The notes under the pieces are model-generated. The model saw only the letters and a list, made by a program, of their open reading frames with translations, ran no database searches and had not been told where the DNA came from. From Phycisphaerales bacterium (GTDB taxonomy: Bacteria; Planctomycetota; Phycisphaerae; Phycisphaerales; UBA1924), in the NCBI GenBank assembly GCA_040217175.1, contig JAVJNT010000001.1, forward strand, positions 124,001 to 188,000: 64,000 nucleotides of DNA, written 5' to 3'. Positions 8,754-16,926 of this stretch are shown here, piece after piece. Position numbers and translations under genes: made by a program. Position 1 is the stretch's first letter. Every line of letters starts with the position of its first letter.

Positions 8754-9383
8754 TCAGTTGCCCGCGGTCTGGCCCGAGCTCGCCTCGAGGGCGACGGCCA
8801 CCTCTTCCTCCTGCGGGCTGAAGCGGCGGATCTGGGCGGCGACATCGTCGAGGATGCCGGCCATGGACTGCTCGCTCAGCGTCTCGTTCTGGGCCAGCAG
8901 GCCGTCGATCTTGTCGGCCGAGAACGGCTTGATGCCCGCGGCGTCGGCCAGGGCCGACTCCTGCGCGATGCGGTTGGCATCGACGCGCTCGGGCAGTTCG
9001 GGCGTGCCGAACCAGATCTTGACCTTGCTCAGGTCCATGGCCTGCTCGCCGGTGATCTCGGCGCCGACGACGGCGACGACATGGCCCGAGCGATAGCCAA
9101 CGTTGAGGCGCTGCGCGGTGGTGTCGCCGACGTAGAGCACCGGCTCGGCGCTCTGACGCGGGTACACCAGGTCGGGGTTGACCTTCAGCACGATGATGTA
9201 GCCGCTGTCGACGACCGGGCGCTCGGCGCGCCAGGTGCTGACCTCACCCTGGTCGAGGGTGAACGGCTGGGCAAAAACGATGTCCTGCACCGCCGCCGGC
9301 GTTGCAGGCGTCTGCGGGGGAGCGGCGACGACGACGGCAGCAGCCAGGACGGACGCCGCGAGCGTGGTGTTCAGAAACTTCAT
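8754..9383 (-). CDS. Small secreted protein of unknown function
   Basis: The product has 209 residues. Residues 1-21 are a signal peptide (MKFLNTTLAASVLAAAVVVAA), followed by a Pro/Thr/Ala linker. The mature part contains a segment resembling a secreted beta domain (FTLDQGEVSTWRAERPVVDS, VLYVGDTTAQRLNVGYRSGH), then a helical region with repeated Glu and Ala. No catalytic motif or Cys is visible and I do not recognise a family. The ATG at 9383 is preceded by GGAGTCAGAG, an acceptable ribosome site. The hairpin at 9425-9448 separates it from the upstream hydrolase gene on the same strand, so it is probably transcribed on its own. Confidence 0.75.
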   Translation of the reverse strand: MKFLNTTLAASVLAAAVVVAAPPQTPATPAAVQDIVFAQPFTLDQGEVSTWRAERPVVDSGYIIVLKVNPDLVYPRQSAEPVLYVGDTTAQRLNVGYRSGHVVAVVGAEITGEQAMDLSKVKIWFGTPELPERVDANRIAQESALADAAGIKPFSADKIDGLLAQNETLSEQSMAGILDDVAAQIRRFSPQEEEVAVALEASSGQTAGN

Positions 9384-9424
9384 GGCTCTCTGACTCCGAT
9401 TGTTATCGGTGATCGTTCAGTTTA

Positions 9425-9448
9425 GTCCGCGTCCCGAAGGACGCGGAC
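9425..9448 (-). terminator. Hairpin with UUCG loop behind the hydrolase gene
   Basis: Read on the minus strand this is GTCCGCGTCC-TTCG-GGACGCGGAC, a perfect 10-bp stem capped by the very stable C(UUCG)G tetraloop. It lies 20 nt past the stop of the hydrolase gene. The sequence after it (TAAACTGAACG) is not strongly T-rich, so it could be a terminator or a 3'-end stabiliser. Confidence 0.55.
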
Positions 9449-9467
9449 CCCGTGGTGAGGTGCAGGG

Positions 9468-11681
9468 TTAGCGGAGCAGTTCCAGGTCGTCGAACCCGAT
9501 GCGGCCGCGGTTGGAGCCGAAGGACGGCCCGAACTCGAAGCGGACGCGGTCGATGTTCGAGAGGTCCAGGGTCGTTCCGTCACGCAGGAAGTCCTGCACG
9601 TTGATGCGGAACGTCTCGAACTCGTTGCCCCAGCCCGCGCCCGAACCGGCGCCGGTGCGGGGGAAGGGCTCGTTCAGGCCCGCGTTGCCGTAGGCGCCGA
9701 TGTTGATCGAGCTGCTGTTGCCGTCGCCATCGATGACCGTGACCGTGAAGGTCTGGTTGGCGGAGATCGCCACGGTATCGGGGTGACGCGTGCCCTGGCA
9801 GGCCCGGAAGCTCAGCGTGCTGTACTGCGTCCAGTCCGTGAACTGGGCCGTGCCGAGCAGGTCCCACTGCAGGAAGCGGTCGATGTTGTAGTCGAACACG
9901 ATGCCACGGGTCTGATCGCCGCCGTTGTTACCGCGGGTCATGCCGTTCATCGGGTCGGACGCGGTCCACGTGAACGACGTGTTGTTGTCGTCCAGGCGTC
10001 CCTCGGTGAAGTTGGTGACGTTGAAGCTCACCGTCGCGCCAGAGCTGGCGATCGTCGAGGACGACTGCGTCTGGAAGTCATCGATGATGGTCTTCTCGGA
10101 CAGGTCGAACGGCGCCTTGTACTCGTTGACGACGTTGGTCGAACTGCGGACACCCAGGGGTCGGGTCGACTCCTTCTCGCGCTGGACGTACTCCATGGCG
10201 ACCTCGTTGCCGCGGGCCGCGTTCTGGATCAGCACCAGCCACGCGATCTTGGCAACCTGCTGGGCCTCCGCCCGACCGATCTGCAAGGCAGCCGGTCCGC
10301 GGTAGTCGTTGAAGCCGCAGCAGTTGAAGTCGTTGTGGTCAGCGCCGAGCACGTACGTGTTCGTGCGCTGGTTGTCGCCCACCTCGGTGTTCGCCCGCTC
10401 ATAGATGGCGAAGTACTGGACGATGGGCGAGGTCGGCCCACCGTTCACGTCGCCATCGCCCGAACCGGCGATGTGGTGGTGGTTCGAGCCGTGCGGGTTC
10501 GAACGCGTCGTCAGCAGGAAGTCGGTCGGCGCGATGCTCGACACGAGGTTGATGTCCGAGATGTCGTAGTTGACCGGGTTGTACGCGCCGTCGAGCAGCT
10601 TGTCGTACGCGCGGGCCACGCCCTCGCCGCCACGGCTGTGGCCGATCCACGAGGTGTTGCTCTTGTCCAAGCGGCCATTCAGAGCGCCGCCGGCGATCGT
10701 CGCCAGGTTGCCCCAGAAGTAGTCGGTGTGGCGCAGGATCGTCTCGCTGGCCGTCTCGATGCCCGGAACGGTGTCGTTCTGGTGGCTCATCACGACGAAG
10801 CCGTGGCTGGCGAAGTGATCATGCATGTAGTCGTACCAGCGGTAGTCCTGGCCGTTGCCGTGCGCGATGATCACGACCGGCACGTCCGTGCGGCTGCCGA
10901 TGTCGCTCGGGTAGGTCAGGCGCTGCTGGTTGCGGCTGCCCGGGATGCCCGGGAACGATGCCGTGTAGGTTTCCACGCGGGTCCGGGCGGCCGGGCCGAG
11001 CGTGGTCAAGTCCTTGAAGAGCCACATGCCGGCATCATCGAGGCCATCGATGATGTCGCCCTCGTCGAGCATGCCGTTGCGGTTGGCATCGACCACGATG
11101 TCGTAGGGAACGCCGAGGTTCTCGCCAGCGTCGGCGTTGAGGAAGGCAATGCCACCCTGCTCGAGCTGGTTGTTCGCGGTCGAGGCGCCTCCGCCGAAGG
11201 TGCCGGGCTGCGGGAAGCCGCGGGCATCAGTCAGTGAAGGATCGCTGCCCCACTCGGACGCGGTCTTGTCTTCGACGATGTAAACGTCCACGACGCCAGT
11301 GGGGGGCGTCACCACGCCGGGGTCGATCGACACCCAGAACGACCGATCGGCCTGGAACGCCTTGACGTAGTCGGCATGCGGGAACTGCGACAGGTCCTCC
11401 GAGGCCAGCTCGGCCGAGACGATCTCGCCCGTCGGGCAGCCCATCGCGAACTCGTTCTGGAACTGCAGGAAGTCGAAGATGTCCAGGCGACCGTTGCCGT
11501 CGAAGTCGGCGCGCAGGTCGCCAGCCGCGAACAGGTTCTGGAACTCCAGGAAGTCGAAGACGGTCAACTCGCCGTCTCCGTCAAGGTCGGCGCGGCAAGT
11601 GCCTTGGGCGTTCGCCGTTGCGGCGAAAACAAGGCCAGCCGCGGCAGCCAAAGAGGCCGCGCGACGGAATTGCATCGGCAT
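9468..11681 (-). CDS. Secreted alpha/beta hydrolase with N-terminal dockerin-like pair
   Basis: The product has 737 residues. A signal peptide ends near ANAQG. Two dockerin-like units follow at once (C-RADLDGDGELTVFDFLEFQ, then ADFDGNGRLDIFDFLQFQ). The catalytic domain has an oxyanion region VVIIAHGNGQDYRWYDY and the nucleophile elbow GHSRGG with Ser349. The later GADHNDFN supplies a likely catalytic His. This pattern resembles chlorophyllase/polyester-hydrolase-like alpha/beta hydrolases; the substrate cannot be read from sequence. The last 200 residues, from IDDFQTQ, form a beta-rich domain like carbohydrate-binding modules, ending RIGFDDLELL. Start choice: ATG at 11681 lies 7 nt after GGAG (AGAGGAGAG), and the longer upstream reading frame lacks a signal peptide. 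It was probably exported to act on an external ester or polymer. Confidence 0.83.
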   Translation of the reverse strand: MPMQFRRAASLAAAAGLVFAATANAQGTCRADLDGDGELTVFDFLEFQNLFAAGDLRADFDGNGRLDIFDFLQFQNEFAMGCPTGEIVSAELASEDLSQFPHADYVKAFQADRSFWVSIDPGVVTPPTGVVDVYIVEDKTASEWGSDPSLTDARGFPQPGTFGGGASTANNQLEQGGIAFLNADAGENLGVPYDIVVDANRNGMLDEGDIIDGLDDAGMWLFKDLTTLGPAARTRVETYTASFPGIPGSRNQQRLTYPSDIGSRTDVPVVIIAHGNGQDYRWYDYMHDHFASHGFVVMSHQNDTVPGIETASETILRHTDYFWGNLATIAGGALNGRLDKSNTSWIGHSRGGEGVARAYDKLLDGAYNPVNYDISDINLVSSIAPTDFLLTTRSNPHGSNHHHIAGSGDGDVNGGPTSPIVQYFAIYERANTEVGDNQRTNTYVLGADHNDFNCCGFNDYRGPAALQIGRAEAQQVAKIAWLVLIQNAARGNEVAMEYVQREKESTRPLGVRSSTNVVNEYKAPFDLSEKTIIDDFQTQSSSTIASSGATVSFNVTNFTEGRLDDNNTSFTWTASDPMNGMTRGNNGGDQTRGIVFDYNIDRFLQWDLLGTAQFTDWTQYSTLSFRACQGTRHPDTVAISANQTFTVTVIDGDGNSSSINIGAYGNAGLNEPFPRTGAGSGAGWGNEFETFRINVQDFLRDGTTLDLSNIDRVRFEFGPSFGSNRGRIGFDDLELLR

Positions 11682-12017
11682 GGGTGCTCTCCTCTGAAAT
11701 TGGGTGTATCGTGATCTCTCTGTACCGGTCCGCTGGTCCAGTGTACCAGCAGCCCCCCGCAACCGGGAGGAAAATGCGGATAATTGACGGGGCTCACAAG
11801 GTTCTGGGACCTGACAGTCCCACCCCTGAACTCCCTCCTTCTAATGCTACAAGGCCGCAGTGCGACCCGTTACCCCCTGCATGGCCCGGGAGCATGCCGG
11901 CTCTGGCGGTCGGCCGGAATACCTGATCACCCGTAAGAGTTCACCGCATCGTATAGGGAATGCCCTCTTTCGGCCGCATGGCCCTCGGGGGTGGTTCTTG
12001 AATAGGGGGTGGCCACG
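11682..12017. other. Intergenic region between divergent hydrolase and sensor kinase genes
   Basis: About 336 nt without a gene. It must hold the promoters of both divergent genes. A TTGACG at about 11785 and a GTATAG near 11953 are possible promoter pieces but do not pair at proper spacing. I see no convincing operator, small RNA or short ORF with a ribosome site. Confidence 0.5.
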
Positions 12018-13679
12018 ATGAGCCCATCTTCGCCACGCAACCAGAACGCACGCCCACAACGCAACTTCGACCCGATGATCCGCAACGACCAGCAACCCGA
12101 CCAGCCTCTCGACGCGACGCCAACGACGGCGTCGGCGCGGCTCTTGGAGTGTCATCCAGCGCCGGCCTACGCCGTGCGGTGGAGCGACGGCAAGATGGTG
12201 GTCGACTGGGCCAACGCGATCGCCCGCAGCCTGGGCAACCCTTCTGCAGCATTGGAGGCATTCGGCGTCGACGAGCACGTTCGCACCGAGATGACCGACG
12301 CGCTCCGCGAATGCCGAGCATGTTGCCTGCGAGATGCGGGCAACCGGGAGGTTCGGGTCGAGTTGGTCCGCCAGCCCGGGTCCGAGGACGCGGCATGGTT
12401 GCTGATGATCGAGCGCGATCGTGGCCCCGCGGCCGGCGATATCAAGGCCGGACTGAGCGGCGGAGCGGGCGGCACGATGGAACTGCTCGTGGCCGCGCTG
12501 GACGTCATGCCGGCCGAGGTTGCGCTGCTGGACAACTCGGGCCGGATCATGGCGGTCAACAAGGCCTGGCGTGAATTCGCACGCCTCAACGGTCTCGAAT
12601 CAGACGACGCGTGCATCGGCTCGAACTACCTCGAAGCGTGCGATCAGGCCGACGGAGAAGCCGCGATCGAGGCCAACGCCGTCGCGAGCGGACTTCGATC
12701 CGTGCTCGCCGGCCAGAAGTCGGCCACGTACGTTGAGTATCCGTGCGACAGCCCGGACGAGCAACGCTGGTTTCAGGTGAGAGCCTCTGGATTCGAGTGG
12801 AGCGGAACGAGATACGCGGTCGTCGCGCACGAGTCGCTGACCGAGTCGAAGCGTGCCGAGCAGCAGCACCGCCAGCAACTCGACGAGATGACGCACCAGT
12901 GGCAGAAGAACTCGCTGGGAGAGCTCGCCAGCGGCATCGCGCACGAGCTCAACCAGCCTCTGGGTGCCATCACGAACTACATGAACGGATGCCTGCGCCG
13001 CCTGGAGGCGGGCACCATCGATCGGGAGCAGCTCATCAAGACCGTGCGGGGCTGCGCCGAACTCGCCGAGTTCGCCGGCGGGATCATCAAGCGGATGCGC
13101 GGCTTCGCGTCGACGACTTCATGCCAATACCAGCCCATGTCGCTCAACGACTCGGTTCGTCAGGCAATCAAGTTCTTCAAGGCGAGCCCCGAGAGCGCGA
13201 AGGTCCGGCTCCGAGCCGAGCTCGCCCAAGACTTGCCGATCGTCCGTGCCGACGAAGTCCAGATCCAGCAGGTGGCGCTCAACCTGCTGCGCAATGCGCG
13301 GGACGCGGTTCTCGCTGCGGGCTGCTCGCCGGCCATCGTCCGCGTGCGGACGTACGTGGACGACGAGAACATGGTGTGTCTCGCGGTTTCCGATAACGGC
13401 AAGGGGCTGCCCAACGGCGTCGAGGGCCGGCTGTTCGAGCCATTCTTTTCCACGAAGAGCAAGGGGATGGGCTTGGGCCTGTCCATCAGCAAGACCATCG
13501 CCGAAGTGCACGGCGGTCGTTTGACCGCGTGCAACGCAAAGGGCGAAGGGGCGTTGTTCGAGCTTCGGCTGCCTGCGCATCAGCGGGCCGCAGGCATCAA
13601 CGGAGATCGGACCGCCGAACGGGGCGACTCGCTCGCCCAACATTCATCACGATCCAAGAACCAAGGAGGCGTCGCATGA
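12018..13679 (+). CDS. PAS-domain sensor histidine kinase, FixL-like
   Basis: The product has 553 residues and no membrane segment, so it is a soluble sensor. An N-terminal PAS-like region precedes a second PAS domain at about 155-275 (EVALLDNSGRIMAVNKAW). The HisKA box is LASGIAHELNQPLGAITNY with the phosphorylated His at residue 309. The ATPase domain shows the N box (LNLLRNARDA), G1 (DNGKGLP) and G2 (KGMGLGLSISK). The ELNQPL box is typical of the FixL/DctB class. Haem-binding residues of true FixL are not visible, so the signal is unknown. The ATG at 12018 follows an AGGGGGT ribosome site; GTG at 12009 is an in-frame alternative. It overlaps the response regulator as ATGA and is surely its partner. 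Confidence 0.9.
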   Translation: MSPSSPRNQNARPQRNFDPMIRNDQQPDQPLDATPTTASARLLECHPAPAYAVRWSDGKMVVDWANAIARSLGNPSAALEAFGVDEHVRTEMTDALRECRACCLRDAGNREVRVELVRQPGSEDAAWLLMIERDRGPAAGDIKAGLSGGAGGTMELLVAALDVMPAEVALLDNSGRIMAVNKAWREFARLNGLESDDACIGSNYLEACDQADGEAAIEANAVASGLRSVLAGQKSATYVEYPCDSPDEQRWFQVRASGFEWSGTRYAVVAHESLTESKRAEQQHRQQLDEMTHQWQKNSLGELASGIAHELNQPLGAITNYMNGCLRRLEAGTIDREQLIKTVRGCAELAEFAGGIIKRMRGFASTTSCQYQPMSLNDSVRQAIKFFKASPESAKVRLRAELAQDLPIVRADEVQIQQVALNLLRNARDAVLAAGCSPAIVRVRTYVDDENMVCLAVSDNGKGLPNGVEGRLFEPFFSTKSKGMGLGLSISKTIAEVHGGRLTACNAKGEGALFELRLPAHQRAAGINGDRTAERGDSLAQHSSRSKNQGGVA

Positions 13680-14356
13680 GCCAGGTACAGACAGAAGAAA
13701 CCCCCATGACCAAGGCGGCGACCGTGTTCATCGTCGACGATGATCCGTCGATGCGTGACTCGCTCCGCTGGTTGATCGAGTCGGTCGGCCTCAACGTCGA
13801 ACCGTTCTCAAACGCTGACGCGTTCCTCGAAGAATTCTCGGGCGACGCGCCCGGCTGCTTGGTACTCGACGTACGCATGCCCGGTACGAGCGGCATGGAG
13901 TTGCTCGACATGCTGAAGGGGCGTGGCGTCAAGCTGCCCATCATCATGATCAGTGGCCACGGCGACGTCCCCATGGCAGTGCAGGCACTCAAGCGCGGCG
14001 CGATCGACTTCCTCGAGAAGCCCTTCCGCGACCAGGAACTGCTCGAGCAGATCTCCCGCGCGATCGAAGTCGACGAGGAACGACGCTCGCAGGCCGCCAG
14101 CGTCGCTGGCATCCGTGGCCGGCTCGAGAAGCTGACCCCGCGCGAGCGTGAGGTCATGGAGCTGGTGGTCGACGGCTACGCCAACAAGCAGGTGGCCGCC
14201 AAGCTGGGCCTGAGCGAGAAGACCATCGAGGTCCACCGCTCTCGGGTCATGAGCAAGATGCGGGCCCGGACCCTGCCGTGCCTGGTCAAGATGGCCGTCG
14301 CCGTCGGCGTGGCCGAGGCGACCGATTGCGCCGAGCAGGACACCAGCACGGTCTGA
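13676..14356 (+). CDS. FixJ/NarL-type response regulator
   Basis: The product has 226 residues. The receiver domain (about 14-130) has the acidic pocket VDDD near 20-23, the phosphoacceptor Asp65 in CLVLDVRMPG, and Lys in EKPF. The C-terminal LuxR-type helix-turn-helix (about 147-205) has LTPREREVMELVVDGYANKQ and SEKTIEVHRSRVMSKM, the recognition helix of FixJ-like regulators. It would bind DNA once phosphorylated by the kinase directly upstream. AAGGAGG precedes the ATG, which overlaps the kinase stop by 4 nt. No target operon can be assigned from the window, although a fix-type cbb3 locus lies about 33 kb away. Confidence 0.92.
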   Translation: MSQVQTEETPMTKAATVFIVDDDPSMRDSLRWLIESVGLNVEPFSNADAFLEEFSGDAPGCLVLDVRMPGTSGMELLDMLKGRGVKLPIIMISGHGDVPMAVQALKRGAIDFLEKPFRDQELLEQISRAIEVDEERRSQAASVAGIRGRLEKLTPREREVMELVVDGYANKQVAAKLGLSEKTIEVHRSRVMSKMRARTLPCLVKMAVAVGVAEATDCAEQDTSTV

Positions 14357-14381
14357 CCGGCTCGCTTCTACACTTGGCTGT

Positions 14382-16304
14382 ATGACGAGCCAGTCGGCGG
14401 GCCATGAGCATCAAGTGATCGTGATCGGCGGCGGACACGCTGGCGCAGAAGCCGCGTGGGCCGTCGCCAATCTGTTGGGCGGCGAGAAATCCGTCGCGCT
14501 CGTCACGCTCCGCATCGACACCATCGGAGCGATGAGCTGCAACCCGGCCATCGGTGGGCTCGCCAAGGGCCAACTCGTCAACGAGATCGACGCGATGGGC
14601 GGGCTCATGGGGCTTGCGGCCGACGCGACGGGCATCAACTTCGCGCTGCTCAACCGCAGCCGCGGGCCGGCCGTTCGGGGTCCGCGCACCCAGAGCGACA
14701 AGCTGGCCTATCCGCGGGCCATCCGATCGATGCTCGACGCCCGTCCGGAAATCGAGATCATCGAAGCGGCGGTCGAAGCGTTCGTGCTCGAGGGCGATCG
14801 CGTGGTCGGCGTCCGGCTCGGGCCGGGGACCGGCGAGCAGCGCTCTTTTCCTGCGGAACTACGCACCAGCGCCGTCGTCCTGACCACCGGGACGTTCATG
14901 CGCGGGCTCATGCACACCGGCGAGCAGAAGTCGGCCGGCGGCCGTCACGGCGAAGCGCCGTCCGTTGGCATCTCGGCGGAGCTCACCAGGCTTGGCTTCG
15001 AACTCGGCCGGCTTCGCACGGGAACGCCGCCGAGGATCCAGAAGTCCTCGATCGAGTGGGATCGCCTGGAAGACCAGCCGCCCGACGATAGCCCCGAGCC
15101 CTTCAGCCGCCTCACGCCGCTGCCTGGACAGGCGGTCGGCTGGACGGTGGGGGGCGTGGCGGCGCCGCACTTCCCCGTTCTGACGCCGACGCCCTGCAAG
15201 AAGACGAGCACGTCGCCCGTGGCCCACGAGTTCGTCCGCCAGAACCTGCACCGAGCACCGATGTTCCGCGGCGACCTCGCGCCCGGCCCGCGCTATTGCC
15301 CGAGCATCGAGGACAAGGTCCATCGGTTCGCCGAGCGCACGTCGCACACGGTCTTCCTCGAGCCCGAGAGCCTCAAGAGTGACTGGGTCTATTGCAACGG
15401 CATCGCGACGAGCCTGCCCGCCGACGTGCAGGACGTCGTCGTCCACACCATGCCCGGTTGCGAGAAGGCCCGCGTCTACCGCTGGGGCTACGCCGTCGAG
15501 TACGACATGGTCCGCCCGCACCAGATCGAGGCGACCGGCCGCACCAAGCGGTACGAGGGGCTCTTCCTCGCCGGACAGATCAATGGCACCAGCGGCTACG
15601 AAGAGGCGGCGGCCCAGGGCCTCGTTGCCGGCATTAACGCGGCGTTGCTCGCGAGCGGTTACGAGGCCAACTTCGTGCTCGGCCGCGACGAGGCCTACGT
15701 CGGCGTCTTGATGGATGACCTCGTGACGCGGACGCCGGTCGAGCCCTACCGGATGTTTACCAGCCGGGCCGAGCACCGCCTGCTGCTGCGGAGCGACAAT
15801 GCAGCCGAGCGCCTCACGCCGAAGGCGATCGAGCTCGGCCTGCTGCAGTCGACCGAGATCGGCCGGCAGCGCATCGAGAGCTTCGAGCGGAGTACGAGCG
15901 AAGCTGATGCACTCCGCTCGCTCGTTGCCTCGGCAACCATCAACGGCCGACCAATGTCTCACGCGCTCCGCCAACCGCAGTACGACGACGCCAGCTTCGA
16001 GCGCGACGTCTCGCAGATCGCAGGCCGATCGTTCGACCCGCGCGTGCTCCGCATGGTTGCGGCCGAGCACCGCTACGAGCCCTACATCAAGCGGCAGGCC
16101 AACGAGATCAAGCGGCAGCGCGAGATGGAGCGTCGCCGCATCCCCTCGCACGTCGACTACAAGACGATGTCGAGCCTGCGTACCGAGGCGCGGCAATCGC
16201 TCGATCGTTTCCGTCCCGCGACGTTCGGCCAGGCGTCCAGGCTCGAGGGCGTGACGCCGGCCGATCTCACGCTGCTGGCGGTGCTCGTCGGCCGGCAGGG
16301 CTAG
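14382..16304 (+). CDS. mnmG: tRNA uridine-5-carboxymethylaminomethyl modification enzyme MnmG (GidA)
   Basis: The product has 640 residues, the normal length for MnmG. It uses FAD and methylene-tetrahydrofolate, with MnmE, to modify U34 of several tRNAs in the cytoplasm. The N-terminal Rossmann motif is VIVIGGGHAGAEAAW at 12-27. The family signatures GAMSCNPAIGGLAKG, QSDKLAYPR, LTTGTFMRGLMHTG and GQINGTSGYEEAAAQG are all present, as is the C-terminal helical domain that contacts MnmE and tRNA. It starts 26 nt past the response regulator stop. It converges with the LURP-one-like gene with only 3 nt between stops. Confidence 0.97.
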   Translation: MTSQSAGHEHQVIVIGGGHAGAEAAWAVANLLGGEKSVALVTLRIDTIGAMSCNPAIGGLAKGQLVNEIDAMGGLMGLAADATGINFALLNRSRGPAVRGPRTQSDKLAYPRAIRSMLDARPEIEIIEAAVEAFVLEGDRVVGVRLGPGTGEQRSFPAELRTSAVVLTTGTFMRGLMHTGEQKSAGGRHGEAPSVGISAELTRLGFELGRLRTGTPPRIQKSSIEWDRLEDQPPDDSPEPFSRLTPLPGQAVGWTVGGVAAPHFPVLTPTPCKKTSTSPVAHEFVRQNLHRAPMFRGDLAPGPRYCPSIEDKVHRFAERTSHTVFLEPESLKSDWVYCNGIATSLPADVQDVVVHTMPGCEKARVYRWGYAVEYDMVRPHQIEATGRTKRYEGLFLAGQINGTSGYEEAAAQGLVAGINAALLASGYEANFVLGRDEAYVGVLMDDLVTRTPVEPYRMFTSRAEHRLLLRSDNAAERLTPKAIELGLLQSTEIGRQRIESFERSTSEADALRSLVASATINGRPMSHALRQPQYDDASFERDVSQIAGRSFDPRVLRMVAAEHRYEPYIKRQANEIKRQREMERRRIPSHVDYKTMSSLRTEARQSLDRFRPATFGQASRLEGVTPADLTLLAVLVGRQG

Positions 16305-16307
16305 GCG

Positions 16308-16904
16308 TTAACTCCTCTGGCGGCCCTCGATGACCGCCGTCAGCACGCCGATGCCGATGAGCATGAGGTCATCGAGTTGCTCGCTATCCTGCAGCACGGC
16401 CACGCCCATCTTGAAGACGAACGGATTGAAGTGCTGGCGGAAGATGGCGATCTCGCCGCCGCTCATATCGGTCAGGTAGTACTTCTGGGGCATGAACGTC
16501 GCCGCCGCGTCGATCGTCCGGCGGAGCAATCCGCGAAACGTCGAATCCTCGCGAAGCGTGCCGATCTGCTCGCCCCGGTCGTCAAAGACCATCCATTCGT
16601 CGCGTACGAACGTGCTCTTGAGCCCCTTGCGCCGGAGCGAGCCGATGGACTGGCCGTTGGGCAGCACGACGTCGTAGGTCGCGCCGAAGTCGATGATCTG
16701 TCGGGCCTTGATGCGCAAGAGTTCGGTATCACGCGAGCGGTCCGTAAAGAGGACGATCTCCTCCTTGAACTTAAACAGCTTCTGTCGGCAGTAGCCGACC
16801 ATCTGGCCGTCGCGGTCGGTAATAAAAAACTGCGGGACAAGGTCGAAGACCTTGGCCCGGATGGTGTACTGCTCGTTGTGGTTGCGAGAGTGGGTGGCGG
16901 CCAT
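16308..16904 (-). CDS. LURP-one-related / tubby-like fold protein
   Basis: The product has 198 residues, with no signal peptide. It has the beta-strand pattern of LURP-one-related or scramblase-like proteins: YTIRAKVFDLVPQFFITDRDG, then ELLRIKARQIIDFGATYDVV, then a KYYLTDMSGGEIAIFRQHF strand and a C-terminal hydrophobic helix (MLIGIGVLTAVI). The hydrophobic C-terminal helix sits in the barrel centre in this fold. The bacterial members have no established role; a link to membranes is a guess. It lies just downstream of tsf in the same direction of reading but with its own start at 16904, 22 nt from the tsf stop. This makes co-transcription with rpsB-tsf possible. Confidence 0.72.
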   Translation of the reverse strand: MAATHSRNHNEQYTIRAKVFDLVPQFFITDRDGQMVGYCRQKLFKFKEEIVLFTDRSRDTELLRIKARQIIDFGATYDVVLPNGQSIGSLRRKGLKSTFVRDEWMVFDDRGEQIGTLREDSTFRGLLRRTIDAAATFMPQKYYLTDMSGGEIAIFRQHFNPFVFKMGVAVLQDSEQLDDLMLIGIGVLTAVIEGRQRS

Positions 16905-16926
16905 GGTGGCCCATGTTAGGTCCGGC

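Noticed and set aside
12480-12850. Haem-binding FixL PAS domain
   Set aside because: The PAS domain lacks the His and the surrounding motif seen in haem-binding FixL.
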